From Diabrotica undecimpunctata (lineage: Eukaryota; Arthropoda; Insecta; Coleoptera; Chrysomelidae): DNA of 64,000 bases. Location of the stretch: NCBI RefSeq assembly GCF_040954645.1, contig NC_092807.1, positions 82,278,608-82,342,607 of the forward strand, read 5' to 3'. The first letter of the stretch is position 1; each line of letters begins with the position of its first letter. The position numbers and the translations under genes were made by a program. Below the pieces are notes generated by a model. That model saw nothing but the letters and a program-made list of their open reading frames with translations, was not told where the DNA came from and searched no databases. This document shows positions 1-9,537 of this stretch, in pieces.

Positions 1-1347
1 TGCGATTCCTTGACGTAAACCTTATCGCCTATCTTATATTCTGGAGGGTTTGGTGACACATGTTGATAGAATCTTTCTTTAGCCTTTTCTTTTTGTCTTT
101 CTGTCTTGGCTCGTGCCACTTTATAGAAATATTGCATACGATTACTTAAGTCTCTAACGTACTTTGATATAAGGATTTTCTCGTTGTAAAGTATTTCGGG
201 TGGTCTAAAAGAAGTATGTCCAAAAATGAGTTCATACGGTGTAAATCCGTGAGTTTTGTTTTTTGTGTTATTGTAGCAAATAACTGCATAGGGTAAAACA
301 TTGAACGGATGTTCGTCGGGATTTTCAGCTTGATTAGCTCTTATCATTTCGCTTAGGGTTGCGTGAAATCTTTCAATAGAACCGTTAGATTGTGAATGTC
401 CCACACTCGAGAAGGTTAGTTTTATTTCGTACAATTCACAAAGATCCTTCATCAAAGCATTGTCGAATTCACGTCCATAGTCACAGTGTATGCGTAATGG
501 TGTGCCATAGTGTTGGAAAAAGACAATAAGATTATTGACGACTGATTTAGCTGTTTTGTCTTCAAGGGGATATGCCTGTGTGAACTTAGTGAGCTCGTCT
601 CTGATAGTTAGGGCATCATTTCTGGTAGGGTATTCGAAAAGATCTATGTTAATTCTTCCGAATAGTGTTTTAGGTGTTTCGGTGATGACTAACGGGTTAC
701 TTAAGTTTTTTCTACAGATCTTTACTTTTTGACAGATTTCGCAGTTTTTTATAAAATTTTCTACATCCTTTGTGATACCTTGCCAATTATACTTTTCTTT
801 TATTCTTCGTATAGTCTTATTTATACCCCGATGGAGATTGCTTTTACCATGGTGATAATGATCTAGTATTTGGGGTATTTCATCCTGTTCCGGAGTTTTA
901 ATAACATCTTGACAAATTCTTAATTTTATTTCTTTATCGGCAAAGATAAATGAAAATATTTCTAGAATTGGTAATTCTAGTTGATTTTCGACGTAATAGA
1001 TGTGCGATAGGTTAAATTCATTTTGTGCGACATAAACGATATAGAATAGGTGTTGTACTACCGTTTCGGGATCAAAAGGAACGGGAATGATAAAATATTT
1101 CCGATTTTTGATAGTTTTACTGCCCAATATGTTGATCTTTGACAAGTTAAAATCTATGTTGTGTTCGTCAAAGACGTCGTCTAATACTTTATGATGTATC
1201 TCTTCCATTTTATTTTGTCTAAGAAAGGTGATGATATTCTTATGTGATTTGTCCAGTTGATCGTTAGATATTTTAATTTTAGAGTAATCAATGAGTGATT
1301 TAGTTTTATACAGTTCGACAAATCTATTAAAATGTTCAGTGATTTCT
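1..1347 (-). CDS. Integrase of Gypsy element (partial, open to the window edge)
   Basis: On the minus strand the frame stays open, as far as I read it, from about 1347 to position 1. It starts with an H-H-C-C zinc module (a HYHHGKSNLHRG stretch followed by a CEICQ pair, about 900 to 730). The DDE core follows: first Asp in RINIDLFEYP near 640, second Asp in IHCDYGREFD near 480, and Glu in SQSNGSIERFH near 390. A C-terminal segment containing YKIGDKVYVKE ends the visible part. The enzyme would insert the element's cDNA into chromosomal DNA. The frame is shifted by one base from the RNase H frame ending at 1348, which suggests a small indel at the junction. The true C-terminus is outside the window. 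Confidence 0.85.
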
Positions 1348-2037
1348 TCAATCATTGATTTCATTTAGCTCTTCGTCAGATTTCGTATCATTCGAAGCTA
1401 ATACTGATATTTTCTTATGAAAATTCGCACATTCTTTAAAATAATTGATTTTAATTCGAGAAAAGGCGTCTGCATTTTTGTTGGTTTTTCCCTGTTTATG
1501 AATGATTTTATAATTGTATTCCTCAAGCTTGAGGCGCCATCTAGCTAGTCTGCTTCCAGGGTCTTTTATAAAAAATAACCAGGTAAGTGGATGGTGATCA
1601 GTTACTAGGGTGAATTTTCTTCTAAACAGATAGGGTCGGAAATGTTTTACAGCCCATACGATGGCAAGAAGCTCTCGCCCCATGGTCGAATATCGTGTTT
1701 CAGCATTACACAGGGTACGTAAAGCATATGCTATAGGTAGATCCTTTCCAATGGGGCCTTGGGATAATATAGCGCCGATGGCAAATCCACTTGCATCTGT
1801 TGTGAGAACAAATGGTTCCTCAAAGTTTGGATAGGTCAGAATCGGGTCAGAAATTAAAGCGTTTTTCAAATCTTCAAAAGCTTGCCTGCAATCTGGATCA
1901 AAATTAAAGGAAACGTCTTTTTGGAGTAGTCTAGTGAGAGGTTTAGAGAGTTTGGCAAAATTGGGGATAAAACGACGATAGTAACCGGCTAGACCTAGGA
2001 AAGATTTTATGTCTTTCGGTGTTTTCGGTTCAGGAAA
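1348..2037 (-). pseudogene. RNase H domain of Gypsy pol
   Basis: The segment reads as the RT connection and RNase H domain. Key pieces are a TTDASGFAIGAILSQ motif with the first catalytic Asp, GRELLAIVWAVKHFRPYL with Glu, and VTDHHPLTWL with Asp, ending near ADAFSRI, a usual RNase H end. The upstream connection domain (YYRRFIPNFAKLSKPL type, about 2030 to 1870) is legible in the same frame but separated from the RT by a TGA at about 2038. The frame ends at 1348, one base out of register with the integrase. RNase H removes the RNA strand of the hybrid during cDNA synthesis. Confidence 0.85.
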
Positions 2038-3334
2038 TCATTTAATACAGTTGACTTTTGAAGGGTTAGGCTTGACGCCATCTTGGGTAATGAGATGTCC
2101 GAGATATGCCACCTCTTTCCTGAAAAATTCACATTTATCAGGCTGGATTTTAAGATTAGCCTTTCGAAGAAAGAAAACTTCAGTAAGACGGGAAATGTGC
2201 TCGTGAATGGTAGGAGAGTATACTATAATGTCGTCTGTGTAGACAAGACATCGTTCGTTCAAAATACCTAAAAAAATATTGTCCATGACACGCTGGAATG
2301 TGGACGGTGCATTTTTAAGTCCAAAAGGCATGCGAGTAAATTCATAGTGTCCGTTTTCAACGGAGAAGGCTGTTTTAGGAATGTCATTGGGATCGATTTC
2401 GATCTGATGAAACCCGGAAGCAAGATCAAGAGTTGTTAAATATTGACACTTTCCAAGCTGGTCTAAGAGATCGGAGATATTAGGAAGAGGGTATTTATCG
2501 TCAATGGTACATTCATTGAGCTTGAGGTAGTCTATTACTACTCGCCATTTTTGTTCTCCAGAAGAGTCCATTTTTTTTGGGAACAACCCAAACAGGAGAT
2601 GACCAAGGAGAAGTAGAGGGTCGGATGATACCTTCGTTGACCATCTTATTTACTTGAGATTTTACTTCCTCTTTGTGGACCTGAGGATATCTGTATGATT
2701 TCGTAAAAATGGGTTTGGCGTTATTAGTCTTAATTTGATGTTTAATCTCACTGGTAAAAGTGAGAATGTCTCCCTCTAAGTAAAATATGTTTTCATAATT
2801 TAAGCAAAGATTTGTAATAAGTTCTTGTTCTTCCTCGTTAAGATGTTCTGTTCGAAGTCGATATTTGATTTTGTTGGTACGGTCAATTTTATCAGAACAA
2901 TAATTTACCAAGTTATCGTTAGATTGGAAATTTAGGATAGGATAGTTTGAATAAGGTTCAATTACGATATCGGAAAAATCGATAGTTTTGGGAATTGCGT
3001 TTGCATTTACTATGGATGTTAGAAATTCTCCTTTTTCATTTACGTGTACTAATGCGTTGGAGATATGGACTTTATCTTTTTCTTTTTTGTGCAAAATTGC
3101 ATCTGTATTTGACAGATGACATGTTAACTTGAATATTTGCTCGGATCTGGGATCTATTTTAATTTGGTTAGGGGGTTCGTTGTTAAGCGAATCAGTTTCT
3201 ACTTTGTAGAGAGGTAATGTTTTAAAGTTTGTGATAAGTTGTTTGTTTTTTATGTCTATTGTACATTCGTAATGTTCTAAAAAATCAAGGCCTAAGATTC
3301 CATCGAAATAAATATTTAAATTATGGATAAACAC
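2038..3334 (-). pseudogene. Reverse transcriptase region of Gypsy pol, frameshifted
   Basis: The N-terminal RT fingers are read at 3334-2513 and the palm and catalytic part at 2586-2038 in another frame; the switch lies in a T-run (A-run on the coding strand) near 2575. Motifs seen: KSYRYPQVHKEEV, MVNEGIIRPSTSPWSSPVW, TTLDLASGFHQIEI, FTRMPFGLKNAPSTFQR and the catalytic YTDDIIVYS box near 2230, followed by KCEFFRKEVAYLGH. The order and spacing are normal for Ty3/Gypsy RT. The frameshift and the stop at about 2038 make it non-functional as it stands. Confidence 0.9.
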
Positions 3335-3570
3335 CTTATGGGGGTTTCCTACTTGAAACGGGACTAAAGTTGATTCAGTGACAAAAACCTTTTGGTCTGT
3401 AATACCTTGTATTGTAATTTTTTCGGGAAAACGTGATTTGAAATTTTTCGCGGTATATTCTTTAAAGATAGAGATACCAGCACCGGTATCGATAAGTAAT
3501 TTAAATGTATTCGATGCGTCTTTTATATAGTACAGGTTTTTAGAGTTTACAGCAAGAAGAGGGCTTAGAG
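3335..3570 (-). pseudogene. Aspartic protease segment of Gypsy pol
   Basis: The minus strand encodes LLIDTGAGISIF around 3505-3475, a retropepsin-type active site (D-T-G). It continues into the GILGLDFLEHYE motif of the protease C-terminus near 3290-3260, in the same frame as the RT fingers. The upstream ORF (3867-3565) ends in this area one base out of register, and a minus-one shift at the AATTTTC stretch near 3575 would join them. That could be natural gag-pol frameshifting or a mutation. Confidence 0.7.
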
Positions 3571-4891
3571 AAAATTCTGTTCTGGAAAGTTCAGAGATGG
3601 GTGCATGTCGTCCAAATTTAGAGTTTGAATCTGATTCTGTATTTGAGACAAAGATTCGTTCATTAAACTGGCATTGTCTGGTGGGTGGTTCTGGTTCGGG
3701 ACTGCGAGAAAATCCTGATAGTCTTGGCTATCAATTAAATCGAGTGATTGATCGAATGAATGGTAATAATCAGGAGGTGAATAATTATTATCAGAGAAAT
3801 CTTCGTATTGATAGCTTTCATCTGGAGCTGAAGTATAGTCATTAATATAGTATATATAGTTATACATAGTTAACGAAATGAGCTCTGTGCCTATCGTTTG
3901 AAAAATTAGGATTCTTATGGATTACAGAAGCGCGTACTTGTGAATTATTTTGATTTGGTGCAAATTGAGGTCTTTGTTGGTTATTGGGTCTATTGTTTTG
4001 GAAATTATTATTTGAACTGAAAGTTGGTCTCTGAAAGCCATTGTTTTGAGAGTTATTGAAGTTTTGATTGCTATTAAAATTTCGGGAACCGTTAAAATTA
4101 TGGGAATTATTGGAATTTTGCGAGTTATTTTGAGATTGTCGAGATCGTCATTCGTTGAACGAGTGGCCCATACGTCCACAAAACGTGCATCTATGTGGTT
4201 GAAGGTTTGGTCTTCTGATGGGTTGATTGTTTTGATTGGGTTTTGGAGGATTGGGTCGATTGATTTTCTGTACTTCGAAATAGGATAATTGTAACTCTCT
4301 TCTGATGCGGACTTGAGCTTCAAGAAGGTCTTTTGGATTACTAGCGCGAATGATGTGAGCGATCTTTGGATCGAGGCCGGTCAATAATGTATTAAGCACC
4401 ATTGATTCGACTAAAACAATTTGGGCCTGTTTCTCTACAGTAGAGAGGTTTGATTTTTGTATGTTGGCATGCATTTTTGCATTAAGGACTTGGACACGAT
4501 TGAGGAATGTAAAAGCCGATTCATTCAGAAGTTGTTTGACTCTATGTAAATCTTGTATCAAAGAAGATAGGTCTCTAGTGTCCCCAAAATGAGAAGTAAG
4601 AAGCTGTTTGATTTCTAGATACGATAATGGATTTCTTGAACTTATAAGTTGTGCTGCTTTACCACGTAATTTATTTTTTATGTGAATTACTAATAGTTGT
4701 TTTTGATCGCGAGTAGACATATTGTAGGCATAATCACAAGCATTTAAACATGTGTGTAAAAATATTTGATCGCCTTCAAATTCGGGCACGATAGAAAATA
4801 CTTCAGATAATTTATAAGGTTCTATTTCAGGCTGGTTCTCATTTCGAGAAGCAGGACGAGGAGTGTTGCCGTTATCGTTCATGGTGGTCAA
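3571..4891 (-). pseudogene. gag of Gypsy element, broken
   Basis: It starts at ATG 4891 and covers a capsid-like domain of about 230 residues (FEGDQIFLHTCLNACDYAY, LRGKAAQLISSR, LLTSHFGDTRDLSSLI). A zinc knuckle with C-x2-C-x4-H follows, but its last cysteine codon position is TGA near 4150. Downstream, the same frame continues as an Asn/Gln-rich tail to about 3860, then another shift leads into an acidic Tyr/Asp-rich stretch (3867-3565). Gag would package the element RNA. The stop within the knuckle and the shift at 3860 suggest this copy is dead. Confidence 0.8.
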
Positions 4892-5449
4892 GAAATCAAT
4901 AAACGAAATAGAAAAATAAAAAGGAAAAAATAAAAATATAAGATTATGGATTGTTTAACTAAATAATTAATCAAATAGAAATATCAAATAATAAATCAAA
5001 ATATAAAAAAAAATAATAAATCAAAATATCCGAAAAGTATTTTTCTAAGACAGTGTCTAATTAGCTTAATAATCGACAAAAATAATCGTTTAATAAAAAT
5101 AAAAATTGACGATTTGCAGAATAATCGCCAAGTATATAATTATTGAAGCAACTATCAAAAATATTCAATTAATATTGGAATATCGAACAGTATGGTATAA
5201 ATAATATGGTATAAAATAAAAATTATATTCGAGATGATTCAATATTAGACTTACATTAGTTCCAAAAACATCAAGTCGTCTTTTTCTCGACAGCTGTTCT
5301 ACCAGGGGCTTCACTTGGTGTTCCTTCCGTAGATTACTGCAAAGTTAGGACGCCGCTGCTTTTTGGAGATTATTGGTTCTTTTCTGATTAAAGGATTAGA
5401 ATCCACCATTGTCAGTTAGTTCTTCCTTGTTCTGCCAACGTTCCAGATC

Positions 5450-5467
5450 CTACTGACTTTTGCGCCA
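5450..5467 (-). promoter_or_regulatory. Primer binding site
   Basis: Immediately inside the LTR the minus strand reads TGGCGCAAAAGTCAGTAGG. The TGGCGCA start matches tRNA 3' ends used by the 17.6/297 group (serine-type), as known for that family. The exact tRNA was not checked. Confidence 0.65.
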
Positions 5468-5777
5468 CTTTTTATATCACGAAACACCTTTTTGACTTTT
5501 TTTAAAAATGAAATTTATTTCAAAATACAATAAACAAAGTTACATGTTACAAATTTGATTATACTGTACTTAAGACTAAAGAAAAATGAACAAATATAAA
5601 GAGCGACAAGCGCTTTTATAATATTAGAAACTGCTGACTCAGTGGGAACATGCAAAAACCTTGGGTCCCGCTGACTCTGCATGTGTACGGATCCTTATCG
5701 GCTCTGGTACTTGGAAGTAGAAACCTGATACCCTGGGAATCGTCGTGGTCAGCAACATTAGTTGGTACAATGCATAT

Positions 5778-5781
<4 letters not shown>
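5468..5781 (-). repeat. 5' LTR of the 17.6-like Gypsy element
   Basis: The segment lies directly upstream of the primer site on the minus strand. It contains a TATAAAAG box (plus positions about 5615-5622) and, further downstream, an AATAAA signal around 5510, the expected promoter and polyadenylation signals of an LTR. The outer end abuts a (TA)n tract at 5782. The partner LTR is outside the window, so the exact outer boundary (a TG start at 5781 is possible) is inferred. Confidence 0.65.

Positions 5782-5852
<71 letters not shown>
5782..5852. repeat. (TA)n microsatellite between two LTRs
   Basis: An uninterrupted TA run of about 70 bp separates the LTR of the 17.6-like element from the long LTR starting at 5853. 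It is probably part of the target into which the LTR elements inserted. Confidence 0.95.
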
Positions 5853-5856
<4 letters not shown>

Positions 5857-7199
5857 ATGATGTATTGGGTATTTGAATGATGAGCAATGAGTATTTTAAT
5901 AATATAGGGTTTTTATTGCGGTTCTCAAAGAATTAGTTTGTAAGTACTTTTTTAGATTATCTTTATTATAACTATTATGAAACACACATATATATCTAAC
6001 CTAGCCAATGTAAATTTAAAATAAACTATCTTTAAATTGATACTCTTATAAAACTAATTAAATTCTATAGACAATGTAAAATTTAAACAAACTATCTTCA
6101 AAATTGAAATTGTTATGACATTAACTAAATTATATTAACAAAATTTTGTACCTTTCTTTCACTGAATGCCTAAATGAACTGTTTTCCACTATATAGATTC
6201 TAATCACCACTGAATGTCTTCGTACTTCAGTTATCCTTCAATCTGTTATCCAATTATCAGCTTCTACCAATCTAAGATATATTTTTCTTCACCAGCATTT
6301 ATAAACCACCAAGCAAACCAGCAAAACAGCATTTATATTTATTCTTCTTTTCCATATACCAATATCCAATTATTATAAGTTGATTTATACTAATCTCCAA
6401 TCATAATATAATTTTAATTCCTTCCAATATTCTTCTAATATACTTTTTTAATCTTCAATAATTATTTGTGTATAATTATAAATGTGCATAATTTTTAATC
6501 TTCATTTAACTCACTATATTAAACAATTGGACTATTTGTATCTGATTGACTGTCTTGAAAATTCTGAACAATTGACTTCACTAACTTAATGAGTTTATCT
6601 TCTACTAACTTTCATAATAAAACTGGCCATCTTGAATCCAAATCACGGGTATTTATATCTTTTCAATCTTCCAGAACCATCTGGTAAGAAATCATGTTCG
6701 ATTTAGTTCTATTTCTTCTATATGGATGTTCTCGAAAAAAGTATCTGTTCGATCCACTGACATAATCATTATTTCAGAATGTTCCAACATAAACAAAGGT
6801 CAAATTCTGCATTCTGGAGAATTCGTTAATGTTCTATTGATAATTTTGTTGACATTTAGGCTTTTCAGATCAGAATAAACATTTAAATCATTAAATATAT
6901 ATAAATTAAACATTTTAAACTAACATTATTATTATAACCCCACTTTATATTCCTAAAAATTCTTAATTTCTGTCAGTCACTTACTGTATAGTTGGTTGCC
7001 TATGCACATGGCTCACTTAAATATATTTACAACATTAAAATAAAACTTTTTACAATTATTATATGCTAATTTCTTAAAAATTCTCTCACATAAATAATTT
7101 TTATTAAATTTTCTAGTATATAACTTATTAAAATAACCAAATATCTAATATTATCTAATGTATAACTTATAAATTAATTTTTTAAATAATATCATTTCA
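5853..7199 (-). repeat. Long LTR (copy A), 3' LTR of split Gypsy element
   Basis: On the minus strand this 1347 bp unit starts TGAAATGATATT and ends CATCATAACA, giving canonical TG..CA ends. It is nearly identical to 16255-17611 and clearly related to 52490-53851. It is preceded on the coding strand by a G-rich tract (TTTTGGGGTG) that fits a polypurine tract and, further upstream, by integrase sequence, so it is a 3' LTR rather than a solo LTR. Its outer side is (TA)n. Confidence 0.9.
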
Positions 7200-7738
7200 A
7201 CACCCCAAAATTAAATTTAAAATAAATAATTTACTTATTATTTTTTTAAATATTAATTTTCTTATCTACATACCTTAGTAATTATAATAAATGAAATAAT
7301 TTAATTTCCTATTTTAATTGTTCTATCAAATACATCCCTGTTCGCTGTCTATGTCAAACTGTCATGTCAAATGGAGCAATTGAAAATGGAGGCTATCAGA
7401 AAATAAACATATAATCTAATCATCTATTATTGTGTTATGTTTATTTATAAACAAAATCTAGGAATTATTTCCATTCAACAGGCTTTCATCCATATGAATT
7501 GGTAAGTTTTACACTATTTATAAAGACATTTACACAATCAATTCTGTATCTAACCCCAAATTATGATTTTTAGGGTACCAAACAATTTCCATATGTACAA
7601 AATTCAACAAGTATGATGTCAAATTTATTCACAACAATGAAATCTGCCATCTATCTAACAAATCAAGTCTATTGAATAAAATGGATATATCAGTAAGCTG
7701 TTAGTGTTGTTATATTTGTGTTAAAGGTATAGAAAACA
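7200..7738 (-). other. 3' untranslated region and polypurine tract of split Gypsy element
   Basis: This AT-rich stretch lies between the integrase stop (7739) and the 3' LTR. The tract adjoining the LTR reads AATTTTGGGGTGT on the minus strand and is the likely plus-strand primer. I see no env-like reading frame here. Confidence 0.6.
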
Positions 7739-8416
7739 TTATTCAATCTCTTCATGATATTGAAAAATGTCGTTGATATGAAACATGCCTCTTAGTCTGT
7801 TCTCTGCATCTATTAACACATAACTATTTAGTCCATTCTGATTTTCAATTGTATATGGACCTTCAAACATTGGTTGTAATTTCTTACAACGGTTTTCTTT
7901 AACATTACTTTTTCTAAGTGAACGAATTAACACTAGGTCTCCTTTTTGAAATGTGATTGGTTTTTATATATTTCGATTTTGTCTTCTGATATATTTTTCA
8001 GCTTTCCTCCTAATTCGGTTATTCACTTTCTGCATTACTTGTTCTAACATATCCTGATTATATTCACTAATCCACTTTCTGTTTCCTATATGGCCAAACA
8101 TTAAATATTCTGGTACTTCCTCTGTATTCAAATTATGTGTATTATTTAAAAAATATTCTACTTGTGATATATGTTGCTGCCAAGTTTCATGTTGATTTTG
8201 GCACAGTATCCTTAAATATTTTATAACTTCTTTAATATATCTTTCTGCAGGATTTGCCTCAGGATGTCTGATACTTGTAAAATGAATGTTGATTCCCTTT
8301 TTCTCACAAAATGTCCGAAATTTTTGGTTGTTAAAATATGTAGCATTATCTATTATGCAATTTCTAAATGGTCCTATTTCTTCGAAAAATTGATTAATAT
8401 ATAATTTTAATGTTTT
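7739..8416 (-). pseudogene. Integrase C-terminal half of split Gypsy element (copy A)
   Basis: Two frames (8416-7964 and 7933-7739) give the second half of a Gypsy integrase. The second catalytic Asp lies in CIIDNATYFNNQKF, and the Glu is in HPEANPAERYIKEV, 34 residues apart. The C-terminal domain contains KLQPMFEGPYTIENQNG and ends at 7739 after GMFHINDIFQYHEE. Coding homology stops abruptly at 8416; the next bases are unrelated. The missing first half, ending after the KLYP segment, is found at the end of the plus-strand copy at 21999. The stop between 7964 and 7933 shows decay. Confidence 0.85.
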
Positions 8417-8463
8417 AAGCAAGTTTTTTTTTACTTTTACATACTGAATAATGAATTCACATT

Positions 8464-8476
8464 TGCAAACAACGTA
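8464..8476 (+). repeat. Target-site duplication of Jockey LINE (left copy)
   Basis: TGCAAACAACGTA occurs here and again at 13154-13166, flanking the LINE exactly. Confidence 0.9.
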
Positions 8477-9197
8477 CACACACACACACGCAGTGATCAA
8501 CCCTGCCCCTAGGAACATGTGCACACCAATGTAAGAATGGGATCCACATGTCCGAAGATCAAACCGGTCACACCTCGCTAGTCGAAGTGGTACCTATCTG
8601 ACCCCCAGGCTTTTCCACCACCCCTCCTCATCGTGTGACTTACGTGAGGAGGCTTATGATCTGAAATTTACTTAAGATGCCCTGGGTAATAGGACATCCT
8701 CGGTTTTTAGTGAATGTGGTTATGCCACCTAACTGTAGGGGTAGCCACATCTAGGCTTTTCTCCCTATTTACTTTACTGACTCAATTGATTTTACTCTAG
8801 CTTTACGTCGGGACTTGAGTCCCTAAAAAAGAAAAAGGAGCGTGTGTTCCGACTATAGAGCCATCAGCCTGAGCTGATGACTCTATGTCCGGAAAAGAGT
8901 GTGTGCTCGGTCACTCAGCCGCCGATTTGGCAAAATAAATTTTGTTCTCCTCGCCGGCTGAGCACCCGAGAGGGGTCCGGCCACCAAGCCCATGCATGCC
9001 GCACATGACCTCAGTGCTCGGATTTCGCGAGTAGATCTTTCATTTCGATCTGCCTTAAGGGCCTAGTCCGCGGAGCGGTATATAGAAGGCCTGGCGGGCC
9101 CCTTCTATATTTGCTATATAAGGTAAATTTACGTTAAACGGTTTAATGAAAAGTATGAATGTATCAATATGAATTTACGTTATTTAATCAGAAAACA

Positions 9198-9200
<3 letters not shown>
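8477..9200 (-). other. GC-richer 3' segment of the LINE insertion, with hairpins
   Basis: This 720 bp piece lies downstream of the internal A-run but inside the target duplication. It contains a strong stem-loop at 8855-8886 (stem of about 14 bp, loop CTGA) and a second one near 9079-9107 (TATAGAAGG paired with CCTTCTATA). It ends with a CA/GT dinucleotide run. No coding potential is recognised. It may be the family's true 3' UTR or a 3'-transduced or template-switched piece. Confidence 0.6.

Positions 9201-9264
<64 letters not shown>
9201..9264 (-). repeat. Internal poly(A) run (64 nt) of the LINE
   Basis: An uninterrupted run of T on the plus strand, i.e. A on the LINE sense strand, 274 nt after the ORF2 stop. 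Such a run would normally mark the end of a Jockey element, but about 720 bp of further sequence precedes the target duplication. Confidence 0.95.
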
Positions 9265-9265
<1 letters not shown>

Positions 9266-9537
9266 TGGACTTCCTTGTGGCGTCGGGACTATAAAATGCC
9301 TGGGCAACAATTCTTTCCTTTTTTCCTTAATCCTATTTGTGTGCGTGTATTGGGGTGTGCATTCCCAAGTGTATAATGCTCTCACACACCCCGGTGTATA
9401 TTGGACTTATAATTACCTAAAAACCTAAAAACCTAAAAAAGAAAAGCGTACCCTCTCGCCAGAGTTTTTTTTTTGGTGTGTTTTCTGATTGACTGCATTT
9501 CTTTGTTCGTTCTTCTTGCAACCATCTCATTCTTTAT

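Larger units (their letters stand above)
1..5781 (-). mobile_element. Ty3/Gypsy LTR retrotransposon, 17.6/297-like, left-truncated by window
   Basis: Reading the minus strand from high to low coordinates gives a 5' LTR, a primer binding site starting TGGCGCA, gag with one CCHC knuckle, then protease, reverse transcriptase, RNase H and integrase in the standard Ty3/Gypsy order. The 3' end and second LTR lie beyond position 1. Several stops and frameshifts break gag and pol (near 4150, 3860, 2580, 2038 and 1350), so this copy is not autonomous. The 17.6/297 assignment rests on RT/integrase style and the serine-type primer site and is an inference; whether an env ORF follows cannot be seen. Confidence 0.9.

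Noticed and set aside
4046..4288. 80 aa plus-strand ORF over gag
   Set aside because: Antisense shadow of the Asn/Gln-rich gag tail.
5650..5880. 76 aa ORF ending in a Tyr-Ile repeat
   Set aside because: It is translation of an LTR end and a (TA)n microsatellite.
5853..7199. First read as a solo LTR
   Set aside because: Integrase and a polypurine tract lie directly upstream on the coding strand, so it is a 3' LTR.
9159..9428. ORFs of poly-Phe or poly-Lys on the two strands
   Set aside because: They arise from the 64 nt A/T run in the LINE.
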